Source of the DNA: Desulfobacter postgatei 2ac9
Lineage (GTDB): Bacteria; Desulfobacterota; Desulfobacteria; Desulfobacterales; Desulfobacteraceae
Reading direction: 5' to 3'
NCBI RefSeq assembly: GCF_000233695.2
Contig: NZ_CM001488.1
Coordinates: 708,049-772,048, forward strand
DNA: 64,000 nucleotides
Part shown: in pieces, positions 18,705 through 28,140 of the stretch
Position numbering within the stretch: the stretch's first letter is position 1
Layout: each line of letters opens with the position of its first letter
The notes under the pieces: model-generated
Databases searched by the model: none
Told to the model about the DNA's origin: nothing
The model's input: the letters and a program-made list of their open reading frames with translations, nothing else
Made by a program: the position numbers and the translations under genes

Positions 18705-19640
18705 TCACTTGCCAGTATTCCTTTCAGATAACTCTCCCCTCAAACGATTATAGACCTTTTCAGAAATCCATTCGCTCACGACATTCTGGAACTCTTTTTT
18801 ATTCATAAATTTCCCGAAAATATTCTCATTCTGTTCCATCCGTTCAATGAACAATGCTTGCAGCATTCCTGAAAAAAGAAGGGAAAACTTCTCCTGTGGA
18901 TTAACAGCAGCAGCTTCTTTCAACGATTCTTCCTCTACAGCCGCCTCAATAATCTGATCAAAGAAAAGCTGATCAAAGAAAAGCTGATCAGCCTCAGTAA
19001 AATCAGTTCCAAATCGTTTGTTCACCACATCAATTAATTGAGAGAGCAAAAGCTCTTCTTTATGCAGCTTCCCACTACCCACTTCTATCGGTCCATCAAG
19101 GCTTTTTGCATCTCCTTCACACAAATTGATTGAAGCTTCGCTGATTTTCTGAATCCGGTAATATTCCAGTCGAATGTCATCATCAAAACTGTAGCGAGGG
19201 CCGGATTCCCGTTTTGGTAATTTAGGGAGAAGATAGCGCAGGAAGGTATATATTTTTTTAAGTTCAGAGTCCTGATACGGAATAACCTGCGAAAGAAAGG
19301 CATATAAATTTCTGAAAGCGGCCATTTTTCCCCTGATGAGTTCAGCCTGTCCTTCGTCCTTATCTTTCAGGATTGAAAAACGTTCCACTGCTGGATCAAT
19401 GGCAGCAGTCAATGCCTTATGGTCAGCATGGCTCTGTCTTTTTTTCTGCTTGAAATAGACCGATACAAATGCATCAAGCTCTTCCCGGGTATAAATCCCG
19501 GACGCATCCAACTCAGCCTTGATGGCATACATTGTATTTGGATCAGCCTCTTCGCCCATTATTCATTCCAGTTTCCGTATATTTCATACATGTTCTGTCG
19601 TCTTCCACCTCACCGGAAAAGGCGACCAGCGTTTTAATCC
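18705..19640 (-). pseudogene. hsdR: Middle and C-terminal remnant of a type I restriction enzyme R subunit
   Basis: The open frame 19559-18705 (284 codons) encodes the HsdR C-terminal helical region: LYAFLSQVIPYQDSELKKIY, LPKRESGPRYSFDDDIRL, RFGTDFTEADQLFFDQ and the end ERMEQNENIFGKFMNKKEFQ. Just upstream, in another frame (about 19640-19565), lies TWIKTLVAFSGEVEDD followed by MKYTETGMNNG, a piece of the HsdR helicase region. Roughly 100 codons are missing between the two. A 15-bp unit is duplicated in tandem (18956-18985), giving LFFDQ twice. The front half of the gene is now 26 kb away at 44944-45564. Not functional. Confidence 0.88.
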
Positions 19641-19644
19641 AGGT

Positions 19645-19738
19645 CAGTGATGTCCGGTTAGGTTTTTGCAAGGTAACTCCGATAGCATTTTTTTATAAAA
19701 ACATCATTTTTTTTGTTGACAAAAGCGTTAAAAAATGA
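19645..19738 (+). repeat. 94-bp IS-end repeat, left copy (inverted partner at 45565-45657)
   Basis: From CAGTGATGTCCGG to TTAAAAAATGA this stretch is the reverse complement of 45565-45657, with only a one-base difference in a T run (8 against 7). It forms the 5' end of the IS4-type element here, including the transposase start codon. On the outer side it borders the hsdR middle fragment. Confidence 0.93.
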
Positions 19739-20757
19739 CCTTTGAGGATCAGCTAAAAGCTTTGGTCTATTTTCATCTTCAAGAGCATAAATCTGCACGT
19801 CATTTAGTCCAGGATATGCAGGAAAATGAATTTGCCAGGCAAAACGTAGCACCAGATGAGGGAATTAGTCGTAGTAGTTTTTCAGAGGCCATCAACCACC
19901 GGGGGCTTGAACAATTACAATATGTTTTTGAAAACCTCTACAAACAGGCTTCAGCGGTGCTTCCTGATGCATATGAAGAATTAGGTGATCTCGTATCAAT
20001 TGATGGCAGCCTCATCACTGCTGTGCTGTCAATGTTTTGGGCAGACTATCGGGAAGGAGCCAAAAAAGCCAAAGTGCATTGTGGTTTTGACATTAACCAT
20101 GGCATCCCTACTCAAGTATACCTGACAGACGGGAACGGAGCTGAACGCCTTTTCATTGATCAAATTCTTACTGAAGGACAAACCGGCGTTATGGACCGGG
20201 GTTACCAATCCCATGACATTTTTGATTTGCTTCAGGGCAAAAACAAACATTTTGTTTGTCGGATCAAGGCCAAAACGACAAGGACAATCATTGAACAATA
20301 TCCAACGGAAAAAGGCGGTTATATTTTTTATGATGCATTAGTGCTTCTTGGAACTCCGGGGCAAAATCAAACCCGGGAACCTGTCCGTGTTGTTGGTTAT
20401 CAGATTTCCGGGACAAAATATTATGTTGCTACTGATCGTCGTAAGCTTACTGCAGAACAAATAGCAACGATTTATAAACTCAGGTGGAGTGTAGAATCCT
20501 TCTTTAAATGGTGGAAGGAGCACCTTAAAGTTTATCACCTGATTGCCAGAAGTAAGTATGGTCTGATGGTTCAAATTTTGGGTGGTCTTATAACATATCT
20601 GCTGATGGCGATATATTGCCATGAAGAATTCAATGAGAAAGTCTCCATCAAAAGGGTTCGGCAATTACGAACTAAAATTTTGAATGAGTTATTTAACGGC
20701 CAAGGCAACTCTGAACCGATTGAGAACAATAATTTCAAAACTCTCTATCTTTTTTAG
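19735..20757 (+). CDS. IS4-family transposase
   Basis: A 340-residue DDE transposase. The catalytic residues sit in LVSIDGSLI (Asp), VMDRGYQSHDIFD (Asp) and YKLRWSVESFFKWWK, which fits the IS4 signature Y-(2)-R-(3)-E-(6)-K exactly. The N-terminal helical domain MTFEDQLKALVYFHLQEHKS begins at the edge of the 94-bp repeat. The frame is intact, so this copy may still be active if its right end exists. Lower GC than the neighbours. Confidence 0.93.
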   Translation: MTFEDQLKALVYFHLQEHKSARHLVQDMQENEFARQNVAPDEGISRSSFSEAINHRGLEQLQYVFENLYKQASAVLPDAYEELGDLVSIDGSLITAVLSMFWADYREGAKKAKVHCGFDINHGIPTQVYLTDGNGAERLFIDQILTEGQTGVMDRGYQSHDIFDLLQGKNKHFVCRIKAKTTRTIIEQYPTEKGGYIFYDALVLLGTPGQNQTREPVRVVGYQISGTKYYVATDRRKLTAEQIATIYKLRWSVESFFKWWKEHLKVYHLIARSKYGLMVQILGGLITYLLMAIYCHEEFNEKVSIKRVRQLRTKILNELFNGQGNSEPIENNNFKTLYLF

Positions 20758-20881
20758 ATGCAATTCATATATTTCCAAAGCCTTTATCGAAGTGCTGTTG
20801 GCCCCTTTTGTTATTGAGGACCTGAGGTATTAAATTGGGCAGATCAAACTGAGGTGTTTGAGGTGAAAACTATTTTTAGAA
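20758..20881. other. Short AT-rich gap between IS and selO
   Basis: No open frame of interest. It should contain the right end of the IS, but no inverted match to the left end (GTCCGGTTAGGTTTTTGC) could be seen. Confidence 0.4.
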
Positions 20882-22582
20882 TCAAGATGAACAGCTATAG
20901 TGCGAAACGCCACCAACGTTAAAAAACGCCTCAGGTTTTAGACGATAATATTTATCTTCTACCCTTTGAGATTGCTCATCATATGGAGAGCTAAGAACTT
21001 CTTGCAACTCTCTTACTAATGTGTAGTCACCCCGCGTGGCTTGTTGATAGGCGGGGACAATCAACCACTCTCGCCACGCGTATTTGGGGTTAATCTGTTT
21101 CATCTTTGCCGATATCTCAGCCAAATGGCCGCCTTTGATAACGAGGTCGTGCCAGTTTTTCAGCCAAGATTGCCATTGCTCATCGAGTTGTTGTGAGTTC
21201 TTTCTATAGAAGCTCTTTTTCAAGGCTGAAATATTCTCTGGTACATGGGATAATTCACGGAAGAAAATGGTGTAATCCACCTCTGATTTGGTCAGTAACT
21301 GCATTAATCCCTGCACTATCTTTGGGTGATAGTCTGTCAAGCCAAGCTTGGCCGCCCACATTTTCTGGATTTGTTTTTGCATTGCCTCTGCAAAGCCATG
21401 ACGTATTTGATCCAATTGTTTCAAAGCTTCGGCATCTTTAGCAAGCAGCGGTCTAACTGCAGTCCAAAACATGTGGTAATTGGCTTCTGCTGCGGTTGGC
21501 TGATTGAAGAAGGAAAAGTGTTCGCCGCCGCCAGTCCATGGCTGAAACCCAGGGTCGAAAATTTCACAGAATCCAAATGGTCCATAGTCGAGGGTAAAGC
21601 CGCCTGTGGCGCAGTTGTCACTGTTATAATTACCCTGGCAGTATCCAATACGCTGCCAATTGGCCACTAGTGACGTAAGCCGCCGGCGAAAAAGCTTTGC
21701 CAACTCAACCACTTGATCCGCAAAAACAAGGTCTTGATTAATATCGTTTTGGTATTCTCGGTCAATTAAATGCGACACAATCATGCGCAACTCTTCTAAG
21801 GCTCTTGGATGAGTATTGCCGCGAACCCGGCGGGCAAATAACTCTAACTGACCAACGCGCAAAAAAGATGGTGCAACGCGAGTTGAAATCGCCACAGGAT
21901 TATCCACCATAATATCAGGATCGGTGGAATAAGAGTCTTGGGAGTACCAGGGCCGGGCAACGGTCTCAGATTTAGATACATATAGGGTTAGAGATCTCGT
22001 TGTGGGAACCCCCAGGGCGTGCATATACTCTTGCGCGAGAAACTCACGCACACTTGAACGAAGAACTGCACGCCCGTCGGCATCACGGCAATAAGGCGTT
22101 GTACCGCCACCCTTTAGTTGCATTTCCCAACGCTGTCCTTTGAATACCCCTTCAAATACTGATATCGCCCGACCATCGCCATAACCATTGCCGGTTCCAA
22201 ATGGACATTGGTGGGTATATTCGGTGCCGTAAATTGACAGGGCATAGCCAACGGCCCAGCCAATTTTACGCATAGGCTTGTGCGCTGCTGAGATATCACC
22301 AGAAAATACCTGGCAAAATTTTGGATCATTTACCAACTCGTCGCTCAACCCAAGTTCATTAAAAAAAGTGCTGCTATGGGTTACATATTCCGGGTCTGGA
22401 AGCGGCGTGGGAGTAACCGGTACGAAGTGACCGGAAAAAACCTGACGGGCACGGTGGTCGTTACCATCTCCAGTGGCATCGGGATCGGCATTTAAGGTAT
22501 CCATTAAAGAATAATCAGCTAATCTCACAAACTCATCGAAAGTCGATATGCGCTGCTGAGCAGACGGTTTAGACAATGACAT
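20882..22582 (-). CDS. selO: Protein adenylyltransferase SelO (YdiU/UPF0061), Cys form
   Basis: A 566-residue pseudokinase-fold enzyme that transfers AMP to Ser/Thr/Tyr of target proteins in the oxidative-stress response. Conserved parts: [33 protein letters not shown], the nucleotide-binding [22 protein letters not shown]..., [25 protein letters not shown] and the C-terminal end HYSCSS. Eukaryotic SelO has selenocysteine near this end; here the codon is TGT (Cys). The AT-rich composition and sequence flavour differ from the neighbours and recall gammaproteobacterial SelO, suggesting transfer, possibly with the next gene. Lies beside the IS. Confidence 0.93.
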   Translation of the reverse strand: MSLSKPSAQQRISTFDEFVRLADYSLMDTLNADPDATGDGNDHRARQVFSGHFVPVTPTPLPDPEYVTHSSTFFNELGLSDELVNDPKFCQVFSGDISAAHKPMRKIGWAVGYALSIYGTEYTHQCPFGTGNGYGDGRAISVFEGVFKGQRWEMQLKGGGTTPYCRDADGRAVLRSSVREFLAQEYMHALGVPTTRSLTLYVSKSETVARPWYSQDSYSTDPDIMVDNPVAISTRVAPSFLRVGQLELFARRVRGNTHPRALEELRMIVSHLIDREYQNDINQDLVFADQVVELAKLFRRRLTSLVANWQRIGYCQGNYNSDNCATGGFTLDYGPFGFCEIFDPGFQPWTGGGEHFSFFNQPTAAEANYHMFWTAVRPLLAKDAEALKQLDQIRHGFAEAMQKQIQKMWAAKLGLTDYHPKIVQGLMQLLTKSEVDYTIFFRELSHVPENISALKKSFYRKNSQQLDEQWQSWLKNWHDLVIKGGHLAEISAKMKQINPKYAWREWLIVPAYQQATRGDYTLVRELQEVLSSPYDEQSQRVEDKYYRLKPEAFFNVGGVSHYSCSS

Positions 22583-22607
22583 TGTTGCAAATTCCTCATA
22601 ACAGGTA

Positions 22608-23669
22608 TCATCGATTTACATGTGCGAACGGGTAATCTGTATAACCTTTATCTGCACCGACGTAAAATGTTGATGTATCCGGGATATTAAGCGGTTCACC
22701 TGTTTTAAATCGATAAGGCAAGTCAGGATTGGCAATAAATAGCTGACCAAAGGCAACGGCATCTGCTTTTCCTTTTACAATAACATCTTCAGCAGTTTCT
22801 TTTGTGAAACCTTCATTGGCGATGTAAACACCGCCGAACGATTTTTTTAATATTGGTGCAAACCAATCATCACGCATAGCTTCTCGAGCACAGATAAAAG
22901 CGATATTACGTTTTTTTAGCTGTTCGGCAACATACGTAAACGTAGCAAGCAGGTTGGAATCTCCCATATCATGGACATCTCCCCGGGGAGCTAAATGCAT
23001 ACCGACACGATCAGCTCCCCAAACCGAGATAACGGCATCGGTTACTTCCAGCATAAACCTGGCACGGTTTTCCAGACTTCCCCCATATTCATCGGCTCTC
23101 TTGTTGGTACTATCCTGCAAGAATTGATCGAGCAGATAACCGTTGGCTCCGTGTATCTCAACACCGTCGAATCCAGCCTTTTTAGCATTTTCAGCTCCTA
23201 TCCGGAACGCTTCAATAATACTGCCTATTTCATCTGTTTGCAGGGCCCGTGGCGTAACATAAGGTTTTTCCGGACGAACCAAACTGACATGACCTTTTGG
23301 TCGAACCGCGCTTGGGGCAACAGGAATTTCACCATCGAGGAACATGGGGTCAGAAATTCGTCCCACATGCCACAATTGTAAAAATATACGTCCCTTGGCT
23401 TTATGAACTCCGTTGGTAATTTTCTTCCAGCCCTCTACCTGTTTCTCAGACCAGATTCCAGGTGTATCAGCATAGCCCACACCCATTGGAGTAACTGCAG
23501 TTGCCTCGCTTATAATTAAGCCGGCGCTACTTCGTTGGGTATAATATTCTATCATTAAATCATTTGGTGTACGTTCCGAGCCTGCACGACTGCGTGTCAA
23601 CGGGGACATGACAATACGATTTGGCAGCTCTAATGCACCAATAGTTAAAGGATTGAACAAACTATTCAT
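22608..23669 (-). CDS. Old-yellow-enzyme family NADH:flavin oxidoreductase (NemA-like)
   Basis: A 353-residue FMN-binding TIM barrel without the FeS/FAD extension. Signatures: [22 protein letters not shown], the active-site pair in [20 protein letters not shown] (H-x-x-N), [16 protein letters not shown], and the C-terminal [15 protein letters not shown]. Such enzymes reduce activated alkenes, N-ethylmaleimide or nitro esters. Starts 26 nt upstream of selO on the same strand, so they are likely co-transcribed. Function in this strict anaerobe is probably electrophile detoxification (inference). Composition resembles selO rather than the core genes. Confidence 0.93.
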   Translation of the reverse strand: MNSLFNPLTIGALELPNRIVMSPLTRSRAGSERTPNDLMIEYYTQRSSAGLIISEATAVTPMGVGYADTPGIWSEKQVEGWKKITNGVHKAKGRIFLQLWHVGRISDPMFLDGEIPVAPSAVRPKGHVSLVRPEKPYVTPRALQTDEIGSIIEAFRIGAENAKKAGFDGVEIHGANGYLLDQFLQDSTNKRADEYGGSLENRARFMLEVTDAVISVWGADRVGMHLAPRGDVHDMGDSNLLATFTYVAEQLKKRNIAFICAREAMRDDWFAPILKKSFGGVYIANEGFTKETAEDVIVKGKADAVAFGQLFIANPDLPYRFKTGEPLNIPDTSTFYVGADKGYTDYPFAHVNR

Positions 23670-24032
23670 ATTTCATCTCCTAATTATATATTGCAATCGT
23701 TCATATCAGAAAGTAACGAATTATCGAAGTTTGTCAATATTGCATATAACTGCTCTGGCACTAATTCCTGAACCCGGGCTTTTTTTTTCAATATCGTTTC
23801 GGATGGTATTGGTATTGCAATAAGTGAAAGATTTTTGCATTCTCATTGGCCCGTTTCAGGTGCTCACCGTGATGATTTACATTCGACAGGCTGTCAATTC
23901 TCCTAAAGCCCCGCATTGATTTTTGTCCATATTCCTATTAGACTGTGTCCCAGTTGATATTGAATACGACCCGGACCGTATTCCTTTTTCAAATCTGAAA
24001 TTTGTCAGATTCTTTTCAAAAAGGACATTGTC
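23670..24032. other. Divergent intergenic region between OYE gene and large membrane protein
   Basis: 363 nt holding the promoters of two divergent genes. Three TATTGCA-type motifs occur (about 23687, 23742 and 23812), AT-rich and partly symmetric with each other (ATATTGCAAT, CAATATTGCATATA). They could be repressor sites for the OYE/selO pair, but no regulator gene is adjacent. AAAAGGACATTG before 24033 is the ribosome site of the large gene. Confidence 0.35.
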
Positions 24033-27000
24033 ATGACCATTCAGCGAAATATCGGCGTTATTTGTATATTGCTTATGGCTTGCGCCATTTTTCCGGCAGT
24101 ATATGGCCAGGCACATGCGAGATCTTCCGTTTACGTTCCCGATGCCCTTGCCCCCTGGAAAGAATGGGTGCTGCAGGGAAAAGAACAGCAGTTGTCATGC
24201 ATTCCCATGTACAACAATGCCGGACAGATCCTTTGCGCCTGGCCGGGAGAGTTAAACATGAATCTGACAGACAGCGGGGGTGCATTCAAACAGTCATGGC
24301 AGGTGTATGCCCAGACCCGGGTGGATTTGCCGGGCTCCGACAGAAACTGGCCCGTGCAGGTTCTTGCCGACGGTAAGCCTGCTGTGGTTTTGGACCAGGA
24401 TAACACCCCGGGCCTGATACTTTCCCCGGGCCGTCATACAATCAGCGGACAATTTTACTGGCGAACCATGCCCGAAAGACTGAATATCCCGTCATCAAGC
24501 GGACTGGTGAGTCTAAGCGTTAATCATCAGCCCGTAACGTTTCCGGATCTGGACGATGAGGGCCGGTTGTGGCTAAAGCAGAGAAACCGTGAACAACGGG
24601 TGGAAGACCGGTTAAAAGTTGAATGTTTCCGGCTCATCGAGGATGACATTCCGGCCCGGATGTCGGTTGCGCTTACCCTGGAAGTGTCGGGCCAGGCCCG
24701 GCAGATGGTGTTGGGGCCTGTATACCAAAGTGACAGGCTCATCCCGGTATCCTTTAAAAGCCCGCTGCCTGCCCGTCTGGAATCCGACGGCCGGATCACC
24801 ATTCAGGTTCGGCCCGGACGCTATAACATTGATCTTAATCTGCGCCATGCCGGGCCTTTGGAGAACGTCCGATTCATCCGTCCGGACCAGGCATTCTGGC
24901 CGGATCACGAGATCTGGGCCTTCAGTGCCAGGACCGACCTGAGACAGGTGCAGATTTCAGGGGCTGACCCCGTGGACCCCAAACAAACGCCCATGCCGGC
25001 ACGATGGCAATCCTTTCCGGCGTACCTGATGGCGCCTGCCACCACACTGGCCTTTAAGCAGATCAAGCGGGGAGATCCCGAGCCCGCACCGGATCAGCTC
25101 TCCTTGAATCGAACCCTGTGGCTGCGTTTTGATGGTACCGGCTATTTTATCCAGGATAAAATCACGGGCAAAAAGAACACCAACTGGCGCCTGGAAATGA
25201 ATCCGGCCATCCATCCGGGCCAGGTTCTTGTGGATGGTAAAGAGCAGTTGATCACCAAAAGAGACGATAGCGACAAGGCCGGTATTGAGCTAAGAAACGG
25301 CGAAATTAATATTGTGGCCGATGCCACCTTTGAAAACGGGATTGCCGATGTTCCGGCAACGGGCTGGGACCATGATTTCAATGACGTAAACGGCACGCTT
25401 AACCTGCCTGCGGGCTGGACCCTTATCAATGCCCGGAGCGTAGACCGCATCCCCGGCACCTGGGTGGGCAGATGGACCCTGCTGGATTTTTTTGCGCTCC
25501 TGATTTTTACCATTGCCCTGTCCCGGGTCTACTCAAAACCTTTAGCCATTCTTGCCTTTGTCACCCTGGTGCTGATCTTCCATGAAGATCAGGCACCCAA
25601 GTATATCTGGCTGGTGCTTTTGGTGGGATTTGCTTTGCTCAAACATCTGCCCGAGGGCAGGATGCGCGCCTTTGTCAAGCTTTGTCAGGGTACGGCGCTG
25701 ATCTGTTTTGCCGCCATTGTGATTCCCTTTGCCATCCAGACCCTTCGCATCGGCATATACCCGGAACTGGCCAGCACATGGACCGATACATCAAATGCCG
25801 TAATCCGGTCAGAATCCCGGGATCAGGTGATTATGATGGAAGAGGGAGGCCCGAAGCCGTCCGTGGCAAAAGCGGAACGGCAGGGGGCGGATCGAAATAA
25901 GCTGATGCGTATGGAGAGCATCGCCCCGGCCAGTGCGCCTGAGCCGGCCGGAAAGTCGGCTCAAGTTATGCAGCAAGTTATGCAGTATGACCCCAAAGCC
26001 CGAACCCAGACAGGCCCGGGCATGCCTTTGTGGCCGGCGTATGAAACCATCGGTTTTTCCTGGTCCGGTCCTGTGAATAAAGACCAGTCCATAGGGTTCT
26101 TTCTCATCGGGCCAACAGTCAACCTGGTCCTGGCCTTTTTGCGGGTCGCCCTTGTGGTGCTTTTAGGTGCGGGCATGCTCGGTATCGGCAAAGGCGGCAT
26201 TAAAAAGGCAGGTGCAACCGGTATTAAACAGATGCTTCCTGCGTTGTCCGCACTTGTTCTGTGTCTTACGCCCGTATTGTCGCATGCAGCACAATTCCCG
26301 TCAAAGGAGATGCTGGAAGAACTGGAAAAACGGCTGCTCGAAACGGACCAATGTTTCAACTCCTGTGCAAATTTGCCCCAGGCGTCCATTGACCTGAAAA
26401 AGGATGTGATGACGGTCAGCGTGGCGGTTCATGCCGCCATTGACACGGCAATTCCCCTTCCCGGGGATGCCGGCCAGTGGCTGCCGTCACAGGTAACCGT
26501 GGACGGCCTGACCGCTGCGGGCATCTTCAAAAAAGAGGGGCAATTCTGGGTGATGGTCCCCAAGGGTCGCCACAAAATAGATCTTTACGGTGCCATACGG
26601 CAGCAGAGCGGTTTCCAGCTTTTTTTCCCTTTAAAACCCCGGCACCTGGATATTGTCATGGACGGCTGGACAGTGGAAGGCAGTCATCCCGACGGCAGTT
26701 TTGATGCCCAGCTTCAGTTTAAACGAAATGCCCGGGCAGACGGTAAAGATCAGCAGGTACTTGAAACAGGTGTTCTGCCTGCGTTTGCCAGGATTGAACG
26801 GACCCTGCTGCTCGGACTTGTCTGGAAAGTAAATACCCAGGTAATCCGTCAAGGAGAAGCAAGTTCCGGCATGGTCCTTGACATCCCGTTGCTTCCCGGC
26901 GAATCCATCACCACCGAAGGCATCCGGGTAGAGGGGAATACCGCAAAGGTCAACTTTGGTTCCGGACAGAAAACATTGACCTGGGAATCTTTTCTGGCCC

Positions 27001-28139
27001 CTGCGGATAAAATAGAGTTAAAACATGCCAATACCCGTGACTGGACCGAAATATGGAAGGTGGATATCAGCCCTGTTTTTCATATGGAATACCAGGGAAC
27101 CCCTGTGATTTTTCATAAAACCGGCACCCGCTGGTATCCCACCTGGCACCCCTGGCCCGGGGAGACCCTGACACTGACCGTGACCCGGCCCCAGGGCATT
27201 GAGGGACAGACCATGACCATTGAAAAAAGTCTGCTGACCTTTTCGCCGGGCAGGGCAGCGGCCACGGCTCAGCTGGATCTTACCATCAACAGCAGCCAGG
27301 GAGGGCGCCATACCATTTCTCTGCCCAAAGACGCCAGGCTGCAGGAGGTGAAAATTGAAGGCAGGATACGACCCATCCGGCAGGATCAGAACCAGGTAAC
27401 CCTACCCATTGTCCCGGGACACCAGGAAATTGTACTCCAATGGGTGTCAGCCGGGGGTATTACCCCCTTCTATAAAACACCGGTTGTGAACCTGGGGATG
27501 GAGAGTGCCAACGCCTGTGTGGATATCACGCCCGGCAGCAGCCGGTGGCCCCTGTTTCTGGGTGGGGAACCGGCTTTGGGTCCGGCCGTACTCTTCTGGT
27601 CCGAACTGATCGTGATCCTGATCATTGCCTTTATCCTCTCAAAAACCGGGCGGACGCCGTTGACCCTGTTGCAGTGGTTTTTGCTGTTCATCGGCATCAC
27701 CATGAACCATCCGGCACCCGCGATCATTGTGGCAGGCTGGCTGATTGCACTCGATTTTCGGTCCAAAGCCGATCGGTTCACCGGCATGAAGTTCAACCTG
27801 ATCCAGCTGGGCATTGTGGCACTGACCCTGGCATCGGGTGCATGTCTGGTTTTGAGCATATCCAACGGACTTTTAGGGCATCCGGATATGAACATCCGGG
27901 GCAACGGTGCCAGTGCCAACCTGCTGCGCTGGTATCATGATGTGTCAGGGCCTGTTCTGCCCCGGACATGGATGGTGTCCATTCCCATGTGGTCCTACCG
28001 GGTTGCCATGCTGGCCTGGGCGCTTTGGGTCTCCTTCTGGTTGATCAATATTTTGAAATGGGGATGGACCAGGTTTTGCACACCCATGTTGTGGTCCAAA
28101 GTGGAATGGCGCAAGTCTAAAGCCACACCCCCAAAATAA
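24033..28139 (+). CDS. Very large exported membrane protein of unknown function
   Basis: 1368 residues. Signal peptide at 1-30 (MTIQRNIGVICILLMACAIF...YGQAHA), then a beta-rich extracytoplasmic region to about 480, membrane helices at about 482-572, 694-716 and 734-750, a second beta-rich region of about 400 residues (starting near FPSKEMLEELEKRLLETD), and C-terminal helices at about 1185-1277 and 1322-1345. The two soluble regions look related in design (LSPGRHTISGQF and MVPKGRHKIDLYG, both describing 'RH' strands after a long domain). No enzyme motif was found. Ends 1 nt before the convergent typA stop. Not a family I can name. Confidence 0.75.
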   Translation: MTIQRNIGVICILLMACAIFPAVYGQAHARSSVYVPDALAPWKEWVLQGKEQQLSCIPMYNNAGQILCAWPGELNMNLTDSGGAFKQSWQVYAQTRVDLPGSDRNWPVQVLADGKPAVVLDQDNTPGLILSPGRHTISGQFYWRTMPERLNIPSSSGLVSLSVNHQPVTFPDLDDEGRLWLKQRNREQRVEDRLKVECFRLIEDDIPARMSVALTLEVSGQARQMVLGPVYQSDRLIPVSFKSPLPARLESDGRITIQVRPGRYNIDLNLRHAGPLENVRFIRPDQAFWPDHEIWAFSARTDLRQVQISGADPVDPKQTPMPARWQSFPAYLMAPATTLAFKQIKRGDPEPAPDQLSLNRTLWLRFDGTGYFIQDKITGKKNTNWRLEMNPAIHPGQVLVDGKEQLITKRDDSDKAGIELRNGEINIVADATFENGIADVPATGWDHDFNDVNGTLNLPAGWTLINARSVDRIPGTWVGRWTLLDFFALLIFTIALSRVYSKPLAILAFVTLVLIFHEDQAPKYIWLVLLVGFALLKHLPEGRMRAFVKLCQGTALICFAAIVIPFAIQTLRIGIYPELASTWTDTSNAVIRSESRDQVIMMEEGGPKPSVAKAERQGADRNKLMRMESIAPASAPEPAGKSAQVMQQVMQYDPKARTQTGPGMPLWPAYETIGFSWSGPVNKDQSIGFFLIGPTVNLVLAFLRVALVVLLGAGMLGIGKGGIKKAGATGIKQMLPALSALVLCLTPVLSHAAQFPSKEMLEELEKRLLETDQCFNSCANLPQASIDLKKDVMTVSVAVHAAIDTAIPLPGDAGQWLPSQVTVDGLTAAGIFKKEGQFWVMVPKGRHKIDLYGAIRQQSGFQLFFPLKPRHLDIVMDGWTVEGSHPDGSFDAQLQFKRNARADGKDQQVLETGVLPAFARIERTLLLGLVWKVNTQVIRQGEASSGMVLDIPLLPGESITTEGIRVEGNTAKVNFGSGQKTLTWESFLAPADKIELKHANTRDWTEIWKVDISPVFHMEYQGTPVIFHKTGTRWYPTWHPWPGETLTLTVTRPQGIEGQTMTIEKSLLTFSPGRAAATAQLDLTINSSQGGRHTISLPKDARLQEVKIEGRIRPIRQDQNQVTLPIVPGHQEIVLQWVSAGGITPFYKTPVVNLGMESANACVDITPGSSRWPLFLGGEPALGPAVLFWSELIVILIIAFILSKTGRTPLTLLQWFLLFIGITMNHPAPAIIVAGWLIALDFRSKADRFTGMKFNLIQLGIVALTLASGACLVLSISNGLLGHPDMNIRGNGASANLLRWYHDVSGPVLPRTWMVSIPMWSYRVAMLAWALWVSFWLINILKWGWTRFCTPMLWSKVEWRKSKATPPK

Positions 28140-28140
28140 A

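Larger units (their letters stand above)
19645..20757 (+). mobile_element. IS4-family insertion sequence, right boundary undefined
   Basis: Made up of the 94-bp end repeat and a transposase gene. No terminal inverted copy of the left end was found downstream of 20757 in the following 120 nt, so the right end is either short and degenerate or lost. The element interrupts the old hsdR locus. Confidence 0.8.
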
